A stretch of DNA of 64,000 nucleotides from CBDCUW01 sp963734865. Its GTDB lineage: Bacteria > Planctomycetota > Planctomycetia > Pirellulales > Pirellulaceae. This document shows, piece after piece, positions 56,292 through 64,000 of the stretch. Positions within the stretch are counted from its first letter, which is position 1. Each line of letters starts with the position of its first letter. The position numbers were made by a program, and so were the translations under genes. The notes beneath the pieces are model-generated. The model saw only the letters and a program-made list of their open reading frames with translations, was not told the origin of the DNA and did not search any database. The stretch is taken from contig CAVTIV010000007.1 in the NCBI GenBank assembly GCA_963734865.1, positions 372,001-436,000 on the forward strand, written 5' to 3'.

Positions 56292-56900
56292 CTAAGCGTT
56301 CTTCATTTGTTTGGCGAGACGATTCTTGATTGCCTTGAGACGTTCCATCGGATCGGCGTCGTCGTTCGTTCGACCCATTTCGGGTGCCGGACCGATCTGC
56401 TGTTCCACCGGCGATGCCGGCTCACTGGAACCTGCCGGCGAGGCGTCTGTTGCGATGGCATTTTTCGGTCGTGATTCGGTGTCGATTGCAGTCTCCACTG
56501 GCGATTCCACTTCGACGAAGTTTGTTGTTGGGAGTTCTGGATCGATTTCGGTTGCCGGTCGAAATTCGCTTTCGACCTCCTGAAACAGCTGTACTTCTGA
56601 TTGCTCAACGATTTCGTGGCTGATTTGTCTGGTTGCTTGCTGTTCGTTTTGGCATTGCATCAGCAATTCCGACAAGATCTGCAACCGCACCCTTGTTTGC
56701 GCTGCGAAGTCACCCAGTTCCGACTTGAACTGCTGGCTCTGTTCCGCACCCAACTGCGCCGGAAAGCTCATGCTGTCGCAGGACTGCTCGATGCCGTTCA
56801 CAGGAAGACCCGTCGCATTTTCAGGAAACATCGTGCAGTCATCGTTCACAAGTTTGTGTCTTGCAACAACAACGGGATGAAAGCCACCTTCATTCTTCAT
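56292..56900 (-). CDS. Hypothetical acidic protein, translationally coupled to CheY
   Basis: About 202 residues from the ATG at 56900, which shares one base with the CheY stop (TGATG). The N-terminal third is a short helical segment (QQFKSELGDFAAQTRVRLQILSELLMQ), followed by a Glu/Pro-rich low-complexity stretch and a basic C-terminal helix (MERLKAIKNRLAKQMKNA). No family recognised. Position between CheY and CheW suggests an accessory of the array. Confidence 0.65.
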   Translation of the reverse strand: MKNEGGFHPVVVARHKLVNDDCTMFPENATGLPVNGIEQSCDSMSFPAQLGAEQSQQFKSELGDFAAQTRVRLQILSELLMQCQNEQQATRQISHEIVEQSEVQLFQEVESEFRPATEIDPELPTTNFVEVESPVETAIDTESRPKNAIATDASPAGSSEPASPVEQQIGPAPEMGRTNDDADPMERLKAIKNRLAKQMKNA

Positions 56901-57301
56901 CAGCTGGTCCCCGAGCAAGCTTGGGGTACCACATCCTGATGAAGCAAAGTTCGGACTGTCGACAACAGCGTCTCATCGGTGACAGGTTTTCTCAGGTACG
57001 CACCCAATTCATTCCCCAGCGCGCTGAGATGCTTCGCGGTATCTTTGGTCAGGAAGACGATCGGCAGTTGGGGGCATCGATCTGCTAGTGCCAGGATCTC
57101 CTGGCATGCCTGGTAGCCATCCATCTCCGGCATTTGAATGTCAAGAATGACCAGATTGGGGCGATCGCGGCGTGCCAGCTGGACCGCCTCTTTGCCATCG
57201 GCTGCCAGGGTCACGTCAAAGCCAGCACCAGAGAGTGCTCGGCGCACGACCGCGCGGATCGTGCGACTATCGTCCGCAACCAATATCTTGGCCTGATGCA
57301 T
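56900..57301 (-). CDS. CheY-like single-domain response regulator
   Basis: 133 residues from the ATG at 57301, preceded by GGTGGAGAG. Receiver residues: acidic pair ADD (9-11), phospho-Asp D54 (LVILDIQMPE), Thr in FLTKD and the conserved Lys in RKPVTD. This is the first gene of the long chemosensory/GTPase operon, and a c-di-GMP-type riboswitch lies 65 bases upstream of its start. Without an output domain it should act as a diffusible phospho-signal. Confidence 0.92.
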   Translation of the reverse strand: MHQAKILVADDSRTIRAVVRRALSGAGFDVTLAADGKEAVQLARRDRPNLVILDIQMPEMDGYQACQEILALADRCPQLPIVFLTKDTAKHLSALGNELGAYLRKPVTDETLLSTVRTLLHQDVVPQACSGTS

Positions 57302-57366
57302 AGGACTCTCCACCAACTGACACGCTTTCGCATGTAAATGCAAAGGCGAACATGTTTTGGTTGTTC

Positions 57367-57462
57367 AGGGGCAGTGTTTTCTTTGGTAGCCCGGCGGTCT
57401 CGGTGAGACCCGCGGCTTTGCGTCCCGATCTCGCGATCGGTTTGCCTTTGTCGGAAACCCCT
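57367..57462 (-). promoter_or_regulatory. Cyclic di-GMP-I (GEMM-I) riboswitch
   Basis: Read on the minus strand, the conserved core is clear: GGCAAACC, a perfect 6-base-pair stem (CCGATC/GATCGG) closed by the GNRA tetraloop GCGA, then GGGACGCAAAGCC. A second hairpin (GGTCTC/GAGACC, 3-base loop) is followed by GCCGGGCTACC. The outer stem may be AGGGG/CCCCT plus TTTC/GAAA. The base matching G20 of the Vibrio cholerae Vc2 riboswitch is G, as in c-di-GMP rather than cGAMP binders. It sits in the leader of the chemosensory operon, 65 bases before the CheY start. Expression platform not resolved. Confidence 0.88.
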
Positions 57463-58075
57463 TCAGAGACCCACACCCTGTGAGAATTGAATTGGTAGAC
57501 CGATGGAAACCGTACGTGATGCGGTTTTTTCCGCATCCACCAGAAAGATGGGTTACTGCTGACGGGAGTCAAGCTGACGGAGAATAAATGATCTGGGAAA
57601 TCCGGTTTTCAGGTCGGCAAAGACGCCTGTTTGCGGGGCCTGTACGAAAGTGCCGTTTCCCCCGGTATCGCCCAGGCGATCTCCCAGCGGCTCCCACGGT
57701 GCCCTCATCTGCCCCTGAGCGATTGCCGGTGGCCTCGGTTTGTCAGGGGTGAATTCGCCGAACCGGGGGAAATCCGGCTCCGATCAATGAGTGAACATCA
57801 CGGTCGAGCCGCGACCGGCGGAAAAAAAGCTTCTCTCCTGTTGATTCTGATTATTCGACGCCTTATGTTCGGAGCTCAATCAACTTCATGCTGGAAGATT
57901 GGGGCACAAGTATCTTCTCTATTCAGCACGCATTTGTTTTTTGTTCATCGCTGCAAGGTATTCCGGCGCGGTAATCACGGGACTTCGCGTTTGTTCGGCA
58001 GGGCGGGTAACCTTCACTGTCGTTAGAGCGTTGACGTGATCTGATTGCCGCGCTAGTTGGGCACGGAATCAAATC
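57463..58075. other. Intergenic region between the chemosensory operon and the giant YD-repeat gene
   Basis: About 610 bases hold divergent promoters. A 7-base-pair hairpin (GATGCGG/CCGCATC, 6-base T-rich loop) is at 57518-57537. A plus-strand ORF at 57631-58026 has no family resemblance and is not accepted. Nothing else recognisable. Confidence 0.5.
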
Positions 58076-58166
58076 ATGCAATCAAAGCGTCAACGTAGGG
58101 CGATCTGCGCGCCTGCGCAAAATCGTTCGGTCACTTGTTGCGGAGCCGTTGGAATCGAGAGTCGTC

Positions 58167-61100
58167 ATGGACGCCGGCGGCTTTCTGTCCGAATCCGTCA
58201 TCAATGATCCGCTTCGCGGGGATCAATCGACCGCCCCGCAGCATCAAGCTACCGCTTTGTTGAGTGACGACAGCGGGATCGTTGCCTACTCGGGACGCGG
58301 AACGGGTGACACACAGGGCATCTATCTGCGACGTGTCGATTCCAACGGCGAACCGATCGGTGAGGCGATTCGAGCCAATACCACACACGGCGGAAATCAG
58401 CAGGATCCGTCGATCCTAGTCCTGGACGATGACACGGCAATCGTCGCTTGGAGCGGGCGGGGCGATGGCGATGCCCATGGTGTATTCGCCCGGCGGATCG
58501 ATGCCAGTGGCAAGTTTCTTAGCAGCGAATTGATGATCAATGAAACGGCTCGTGGAATCCAAACACGCCCTGTGATTGCACAACTCGCAAGTGGCGACAT
58601 TGCCATTGCCTGGACGGGCAGGGGTGTGGGTGACCGCGCAGGAGTCTTTGTCCGTCAATTCAATCGATCAGGCGTCGCCTTGACCGACGAGACACGCGTG
58701 AACACTGCCAATTTCGGTATCCAAAGCGAACCTCAGATCGTGGCCACGCCAGATGGCGGCTTCGCCGTTGCGTGGAGCGGAACAGGGCCGGATGACAACT
58801 GGGGTGGTGTCGCTGTGCGTCGATTCAATGCCGATGGCGTCGCAACTTCGGACGCGGTCGGAGTGAATGCCACGATCGGTGGCCTGCAAATTTCGCCCGA
58901 TCTTGTTGTTCTGCCCGGCGGTGAGTTGCTGGTCGTATGGTCGGGACGCGGCCGGGATGATTCGTTCGGCGTCTTCGCCCGTACAATCGACTCGAGCAAT
59001 CGGCCTTCGAGCCCGGAGATCCGTGTCAACACGAACCGATCGGGGCTGCAATACGGTCCCGCTGTTGCCGCGGCCGATGACGGTTCGTTTCTGGTTCTGT
59101 GGACTGAGTTTGGCGTCAGCGGCTATGACACCACCGTCAAGGGGCGCCACTTTCAATCCATTGCATTGCCGCCAACGGAAGAGTTCACACTGCCGATCAC
59201 TGAATCGGGCCTGCAATACGCGCCTTCGGTGACCGGTGATTCCCGCGGCGGATACCTGGCATCTTGGACTCGGCAAAAGGCAGGGAGCGAAGACGTCTAC
59301 GCACGGCGAATGCCTCCGCCGACCGCCATCGACACCGACCCGCCCCTCGTCACGTTGCGGCTGACAAATGACACCGGTGAATCCGATACCGACGCGATCA
59401 CGTCCGACATTTCGATCGCAGGCACGATTGCCGATGCATCGGCAATCGCATCGCTGACGGTTTCGGTCGCCGGCGAGCTCAGCGATGCGAGCAGATTTTT
59501 CGACGAACTCCAGGGAACGTTCACCTTCACCGATGTGGATCTGCGAAGTCTGTTTTACGGCGCAATTTCGGACGGACAGGTTTCCGTTCTGTTATCGGCG
59601 ACCGATGCCGCGGGCAATGCATCGAACGCTTCCGAATTGACGTTCACGGTCGACACCGAGCCGCCCGACCAACCGTCGCTCTCGGGCATCAAAGATTCGG
59701 CGGGACGACAAGTACTTGGTGGATCGACCTCCGAGGCACTGCTGTCATTCAGCGGTCGGGCCGAGCCGCTGGCAAGCGTAGAATTACTTGACGCCGTCGT
59801 CGGCCTGATCGGATCAACAGCAGCCGATGCGTCGGGTTTTTGGACAGTCGACATCGATCTCGAATCGGCATCGCTGCAAACGAACAACTTCAGCATCTCG
59901 GCACAAGCGATCGACATAGCCGGGAACACGAGCGTTTTGTCGAATGCAGGTACGTTATCGCTGCTCTTGCAACCCCGTCTTCGCGTCGCCGAATCGACAT
60001 TCGATTCGCAAGCGGCTGTAACGCTTCCGCTGCCGGATAACTTTATCGCACCGACACTTCACTTTGACCTCGATGCGCAACCGGACACGACAGCTAGGGG
60101 ATTTGCAACGGAAGATGTGTTGGGAATATACGTCGTCGATGCGAACGATCCGACTCGCCCGCTGCTCGATGGCAATGATGGAAACGCATCGCTGTTGACA
60201 ATTTCCGGCGATAACGTTGATTTCGATCCCAGCCTGGTCCGATTTGATGGCCGGACGGTGGAAGTCGATCTCTCCTCACTCGTCGGCGTCGGTAGCGTTC
60301 GCCTCGTCGTCCAGTGGATTAACTCCGACACAGACTTGGCGTCGACCGCCATGCTGACTCGAATCGCGATCGATGACGACAGCGATGCGCATCGCAACCC
60401 ATCGTTTGAACAATCGCTTCGCTCGGTGCCGAGCGGGCCAGCCATGGATCTGGACGAATACACGGTCGATGATTCACTGACGGCCATTGTCGGCGATGTC
60501 CGAATCGACCCCGCGAGTGGCCTTTATAGGGCGAGCCTTCGAGTCAAATCGGATCGTGTTGCGACGGGGCGGCGCGTTGCGGTCGCGATACCTGGGCTGG
60601 CCACCGGGATCGAAGTGGTGTCGGCATCGCTGATGGATTCCAACGGTGTGCCCTACCTCAACCTGGCACCGGGAATCCTCTCTGGTGGAATTGATAGCTT
60701 CGCCACATCGGCACCGATCGACCTGACGATTCGCAACCCTGCCGGTTTGTCGCTGAATCTTCAACCGATTGTCTACTCGGCAGGACCGAATGCCGCGCCC
60801 ATCGTTCATGACCCCGGGCCCCTGTCGGTGGTGGCCGGCGGTTACCTGGAAGCCGACTTCTCGGCAACCGATCGTGACGGCGACCTGCTCAGGTATTCGA
60901 TTCGCAGCGACAGCGGTTTGCCGATCGCGGAACTGACATCGGACGGAAAGCTCACGGTGACTCCGGCACCCGGACAAGAAGGCTTGTTCTCCTTCGACGT
61001 GGTCGTCTCCGACGGGTTCACCCAGACCATCGTGCCGGTTTCATTGACCGTCAGGCAGGATACGGGCACTACCACGCGAATCTCAGGCGTTGTCCTGAAC

Positions 61101-64000
61101 ACACTCAGCCAACCGCTTGCTGCGATCCCGATCGAATTCGGTGGCGATGCAACGACGACCGACGCAAACGGACGATTCGAGGTGACCGTTTCGGCGGGGT
61201 CAACTGCCGATGCGATTTTCGTCCGCGGCGAAGCATTCACCGGTGCTGAAGTCTACCCGTTCATCGCCGAAAAGATCCGCCTGCTTCTCGGTCGTGATCT
61301 GTATCGAGGAGCTCAGAACGTCATTGGTCGGCCAATCTATTTACCAGCACTTGACGTCGCCAACGGTCAAACCATCGATCCGAACAACGACCAAATCGTA
61401 ACGACGCCAACCATTCCTGGGGCTGCAGTTTTTGTCCAAGCAGGATCGCTCAGTAATCAAAGCGGGCAACCGTTTACCGGAGTCTTGAGCATCACGGAAG
61501 TTCCCGCTGAACTCACTCCCGCTGCATTGCCCGAGGGCTTGTTCACCGATCTTGTCGTGACGATTCAACCTGGTGAGATGGTATTCGAGACGCCGGCGCC
61601 GCTGACGCTCCCAAACCGAGCCGGCCACAAACCTGGTACCGAAATGATCCTCTGGTCGATCAATCCGGTTACCGGCGAGTTTGACCAGGTGGGCACCGGA
61701 CGCGTCAGTGCCGATGGCACAGTGATAGAAACGATCAGCGGTGGGATTCGCAACAGCAGTTGGCACGACTTCTCGACTACCGAGCCGAAGGGCACGCCGC
61801 CCGATGAGAATGACAACAATCCGGACAAGGATTGTGACGACTGTGAGAATCGACACCACCCGCAACGGTCCGATAATAACTTCAGCACGATCGACGACCG
61901 CAGTGTCAACCGTTTTTCGTCGGCCGATCAGCAACTGGGTCCGTCGAATTCGTCGGTTCCGCTCGCGAATCGAACCAACTCGTTCACCCTCAGCCCCGGC
62001 GAATCGAACGGGTTTGCTTCCTGGTCCGGTGGTGGTGCTGCATCGATGGATGGAACCGTTCGCGACGATCTTTTCGGGGTCGCCACGGCATCCGGTAACT
62101 ACATTGCCAACACGCTGTACAGCGTCTCCACGGCCGATGGCAGTCAAACGATCGATACGTTGTTCCCTCCCGGACGAATTGCCGGTGGCGCCGCGGAGCC
62201 GGAAACTCCGCTCAGCCAAACGCGAGACGAACCGGCGACCAGCGTATCGACGCATGCGGGTGCACTTCACAAGACTCATTCACTGGCCGCATACAATTCG
62301 CTCGGGACGGGCCGCGCGGTCACGGTGGTTTACGACTCGGAACGAGCCGACCCGCGGCCGATCGTTCATGCCGAGGTTCTAGACCCCTCGAGAAATATCG
62401 ACTCGCCCGTGCTTGTCAGCCACCTCACTGTGTTTGGCGGCGCGGCTGCGAGTCCACTTCGCCAAGACAACACCAGTGGGCTTGCCATTCCCGCAATTCA
62501 AACGGCTGACCAATACCGTTCGATCGAGACCGGACTGGATGCGGCGGGGACAGTTCACCAAATCAACGAACTCGCCGATTATCCGTCGGGACGATACGGA
62601 TATACCAGCACGATGCGAATCAGTGGCGCGAATAATCTTGCCACCAGCGGCCTGACGACCAGCCTTGATGCGCAACTGGTCCACGTCAACACGATCAACA
62701 GCCCGCTGGGTAGTGGCTGGGGAATCGCTGGATACCAACAACTGGTTCCTAATTTTGATGGTTCAGTATTACTGATTGATGGCGACGGCGGCGAGTCGGT
62801 TTTCGAAGCGGTGGCGGGGACCAACTACTACATGGCAGCTGGTGACTTTTCCCGTCTGTATGACAACGGCGACGGCACGTTTCGACGCGTGCTGATTGAC
62901 CAAACGGTCTATCAGTTCAACGCAGTTCACCAACTCGAGTCGGTCGCAGATCGCAACGGTAACGTAACCCTCTTCGATTATGACCTCGATGGTCGACTGC
63001 AACGTATCGTCGATCCCGTCGGTTTGGCCACCAGCTTTGAGTATTCCGGAGATTTCATCAGTGTCATCATTGACCCGATCAACCGTCGAACCGAATTTCA
63101 ATATGACGGCGCTGGCAATCTGATTCAAATCACAGATCCAGATACGACGACACGCGTCTTCGATTATGACCGCGAACATCGACTGATTGGCGAAACCAAC
63201 AAGAATGGTGATCACGAGCGCATCGAATACGATTTGGCCGGTCGTGTCAGTGCATTCATGCGTGCAGATGGATCCACGATTCGTTATGCCCCCGCGCAAA
63301 GTCGCGCATTCGCGCCTCCGGAATTGACCACCAATGCGGGCGCCGCTCCACCAGCTGTGTCGCTCGGACAACAGGCGATTGCCGCAGTGGCGGATGCCAA
63401 TGGCAACGTCACCTCCACGCGTCTCGATCGGGCGGGTCAGACGATCACAGAATCCGATGGCAGCGGCGAACTGCCCAGCTTTGTTCGCAACACCGATAAC
63501 CGCATTACGGAAGTCACCGACGGCCGCGGCAACAAGACCTTTCTGACCTACGACGACCGCGGTAACGTCACTAGCGTTTCCGACCCGATCGCCAGGGGTC
63601 CGGCGAACACATCGCTGTTCCAGAATCGCGTCTATCGAACAGGCGATGATCCGACGCAAGTCATCGCCCACGATATCAACGCCGACGGTTGGATCGATGC
63701 GTTGGTTGCCGACGAGGGCAGTGGCACCGTGGTCATTCATCCCGGACGGGGTGACGGCACGTTCGATTCACCTGGCCAGATCGCTGTCGGATCGGTCCGA
63801 TCACTCGTCGTCGCCGACATCAACGCCGACGGACTTGATGACATCGCGACGGCGAACTCCAATGGCACGTTGTCGATCGTGCTTGCTTTGACCGCCGGTC
63901 AGTTCGCCGATGCCGTGGATCTACCGATTAGCGGACTGCCAAACTCAATCGCTGCCGCCGACTTGAACGGTGACGACGACATCGACCTGATTGTGCTCAG
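58167..64000 (+). CDS. Giant YD-repeat (RHS-like) secreted protein, 3' end outside window
   Basis: Open in frame 3 to the window end (about 1944 residues from ATG 58167). Upstream in the same frame LRKIVRSLVAEPLESRVVMDAGG is a planctomycete N-terminal signature, so the real start lies earlier. An ATG at 58076 in frame 2 (MQSKRQRRAI) could be it if one base is extra near 58105. Contents in order: beta-propeller-like repeats with AIAWTGRGVGDRAGVF motifs (58220-59320), Ig-like domains, a cadherin-like repeat, a carboxypeptidase-regulatory-like domain (about 61070-61200) and a ZU5-like strand set. RHS/YD shell repeats (about 62660-63600: FDYDLDGRLQRI, FQYDGAGNLIQI) follow, then FG-GAP/VCBS repeats (from 63640: DINADGWIDALVADEG). 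No stop is in sight. Confidence 0.85.
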   Translation, partial: MDAGGFLSESVINDPLRGDQSTAPQHQATALLSDDSGIVAYSGRGTGDTQGIYLRRVDSNGEPIGEAIRANTTHGGNQQDPSILVLDDDTAIVAWSGRGDGDAHGVFARRIDASGKFLSSELMINETARGIQTRPVIAQLASGDIAIAWTGRGVGDRAGVFVRQFNRSGVALTDETRVNTANFGIQSEPQIVATPDGGFAVAWSGTGPDDNWGGVAVRRFNADGVATSDAVGVNATIGGLQISPDLVVLPGGELLVVWSGRGRDDSFGVFARTIDSSNRPSSPEIRVNTNRSGLQYGPAVAAADDGSFLVLWTEFGVSGYDTTVKGRHFQSIALPPTEEFTLPITESGLQYAPSVTGDSRGGYLASWTRQKAGSEDVYARRMPPPTAIDTDPPLVTLRLTNDTGESDTDAITSDISIAGTIADASAIASLTVSVAGELSDASRFFDELQGTFTFTDVDLRSLFYGAISDGQVSVLLSATDAAGNASNASELTFTVDTEPPDQPSLSGIKDSAGRQVLGGSTSEALLSFSGRAEPLASVELLDAVVGLIGSTAADASGFWTVDIDLESASLQTNNFSISAQAIDIAGNTSVLSNAGTLSLLLQPRLRVAESTFDSQAAVTLPLPDNFIAPTLHFDLDAQPDTTARGFATEDVLGIYVVDANDPTRPLLDGNDGNASLLTISGDNVDFDPSLVRFDGRTVEVDLSSLVGVGSVRLVVQWINSDTDLASTAMLTRIAIDDDSDAHRNPSFEQSLRSVPSGPAMDLDEYTVDDSLTAIVGDVRIDPASGLYRASLRVKSDRVATGRRVAVAIPGLATGIEVVSASLMDSNGVPYLNLAPGILSGGIDSFATSAPIDLTIRNPAGLSLNLQPIVYSAGPNAAPIVHDPGPLSVVAGGYLEADFSATDRDGDLLRYSIRSDSGLPIAELTSDGKLTVTPAPGQEGLFSFDVVVSDGFTQTIVPVSLTVRQDTGTTTRISGVVLNTLSQPLAAIPIEFGGDATTTDANGRFEVTVSAGSTADAIFVRGEAFTGAEVYPFIAEKIRLLLGRDLYRGAQNVIGRPIYLPALDVANGQTIDPNNDQIVTTPTIPGAAVFVQAGSLSNQSGQPFTGVLSITEVPAELTPAALPEGLFTDLVVTIQPGEMVFETPAPLTLPNRAGHKPGTEMILWSINPVTGEFDQVGTGRVSADGTVIETISGGIRNSSWHDFSTTEPKGTPPDENDNNPDKDCDDCENRHHPQRSDNNFSTIDDRSVNRFSSADQQLGPSNSSVPLANRTNSFTLSPGESNGFASWSGGGAASMDGTVRDDLFGVATASGNYIANTLYSVSTADGSQTIDTLFPPGRIAGGAAEPETPLSQTRDEPATSVSTHAGALHKTHSLAAYNSLGTGRAVTVVYDSERADPRPIVHAEVLDPSRNIDSPVLVSHLTVFGGAAASPLRQDNTSGLAIPAIQTADQYRSIETGLDAAGTVHQINELADYPSGRYGYTSTMRISGANNLATSGLTTSLDAQLVHVNTINSPLGSGWGIAGYQQLVPNFDGSVLLIDGDGGESVFEAVAGTNYYMAAGDFSRLYDNGDGTFRRVLIDQTVYQFNAVHQLESVADRNGNVTLFDYDLDGRLQRIVDPVGLATSFEYSGDFISVIIDPINRRTEFQYDGAGNLIQITDPDTTTRVFDYDREHRLIGETNKNGDHERIEYDLAGRVSAFMRADGSTIRYAPAQSRAFAPPELTTNAGAAPPAVSLGQQAIAAVADANGNVTSTRLDRAGQTITESDGSGELPSFVRNTDNRITEVTDGRGNKTFLTYDDRGNVTSVSDPIARGPANTSLFQNRVYRTGDDPTQVIAHDINADGWIDALVADEGSGTVVIHPGRGDGTFDSPGQIAVGSVRSLVVADINADGLDDIATANSNGTLSIVLALTAGQFADAVDLPISGLPNSIAAADLNGDDDIDLIVL

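Noticed and set aside
57631..58026. 131-residue plus-strand ORF in the long intergenic region
   Set aside because: No domain, uneven composition and no plausible start context.
1..64000. CRISPR arrays, insertion sequences, tRNA or rRNA genes
   Set aside because: Looked for by eye; the only regular repeats are protein-coding Ig/YD repeats and two short tandem repeats. No transposase motif or tRNA-like T-arm was noticed, though a tRNA scan was not possible.

Overview
The window looks like a chromosomal segment of a planctomycete, probably of the Rhodopirellula/Pirellulales type. The evidence is a DUF1559 pilin-like protein, two giant cadherin/dockerin/YD-type surface proteins, the planctomycete N-terminal signature (EPLESRVV) on one of them, a DUF6677-like membrane protein and a sulfatase-like pseudoenzyme. 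No tRNA, rRNA, insertion sequence or CRISPR array was found by eye.

Layout. Positions 1-12.5 kb hold the 3' part of a giant secreted protein: Ig/cadherin-like repeats, an RHS-like region, a beta-propeller, a subtilisin domain, a metzincin domain and a dockerin. It is broken by at least three reading-frame shifts. 12.5-14.4 kb: a His-rich protein and a DUF1559 protein. 14.5-18 kb (minus): DinB-like protein, carboxylesterase and a frameshifted GAF/AAA+ regulator with an altered GAFTGA loop. 18.1-23.5 kb (plus): housekeeping genes fabI, a thioredoxin-like protein, a prenyltransferase-repeat protein, lolD-like, rpsD and lpdA. 23.6-34.2 kb: WecG-type glycosyltransferase, sulfatase-like pseudoenzyme, Cys-rich secreted protein, lipoprotein, small membrane proteins, trkA and a fused 5-oxoprolinase-like enzyme. 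34.3-38.1 kb (minus): a compact cassette of a small membrane protein, an Lgt-like enzyme, a Pro-rich membrane protein, a ferritin-like diiron protein and a radical SAM protein resembling the Tes/MJ0619 family. I infer a membrane-lipid or cofactor modification pathway.

The most striking part is 39.0-57.5 kb. A plus-strand operon (HEAT-repeat protein, WXG100-like small protein, coiled-coil protein, EssC-like FtsK/SpoIIIE ATPase) faces an 11-gene minus-strand operon. That operon encodes CheY, a hypothetical protein, CheW, MCP, CheA-REC, a PatA-like regulator, FHA/coiled-coil, coiled-coil, FGE-fold, GTPase and GAP1-like proteins, with tight spacing and several start/stop overlaps. It is preceded by what reads as a c-di-GMP-I (GEMM-I) riboswitch. 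Together these suggest a second-messenger-gated chemosensory system controlling a GTPase and a membrane ATPase (translocon-like or conflict-type). I know of no described system with this composition.

57.3-64 kb: a long leader/intergenic region and the start of a second giant YD-repeat protein that runs off the window. Its 5' end may also be frameshifted. Several independent frameshifts across the window mean that either the sequence has indel errors or some surface and regulatory genes are decaying; this cannot be decided from the sequence alone.
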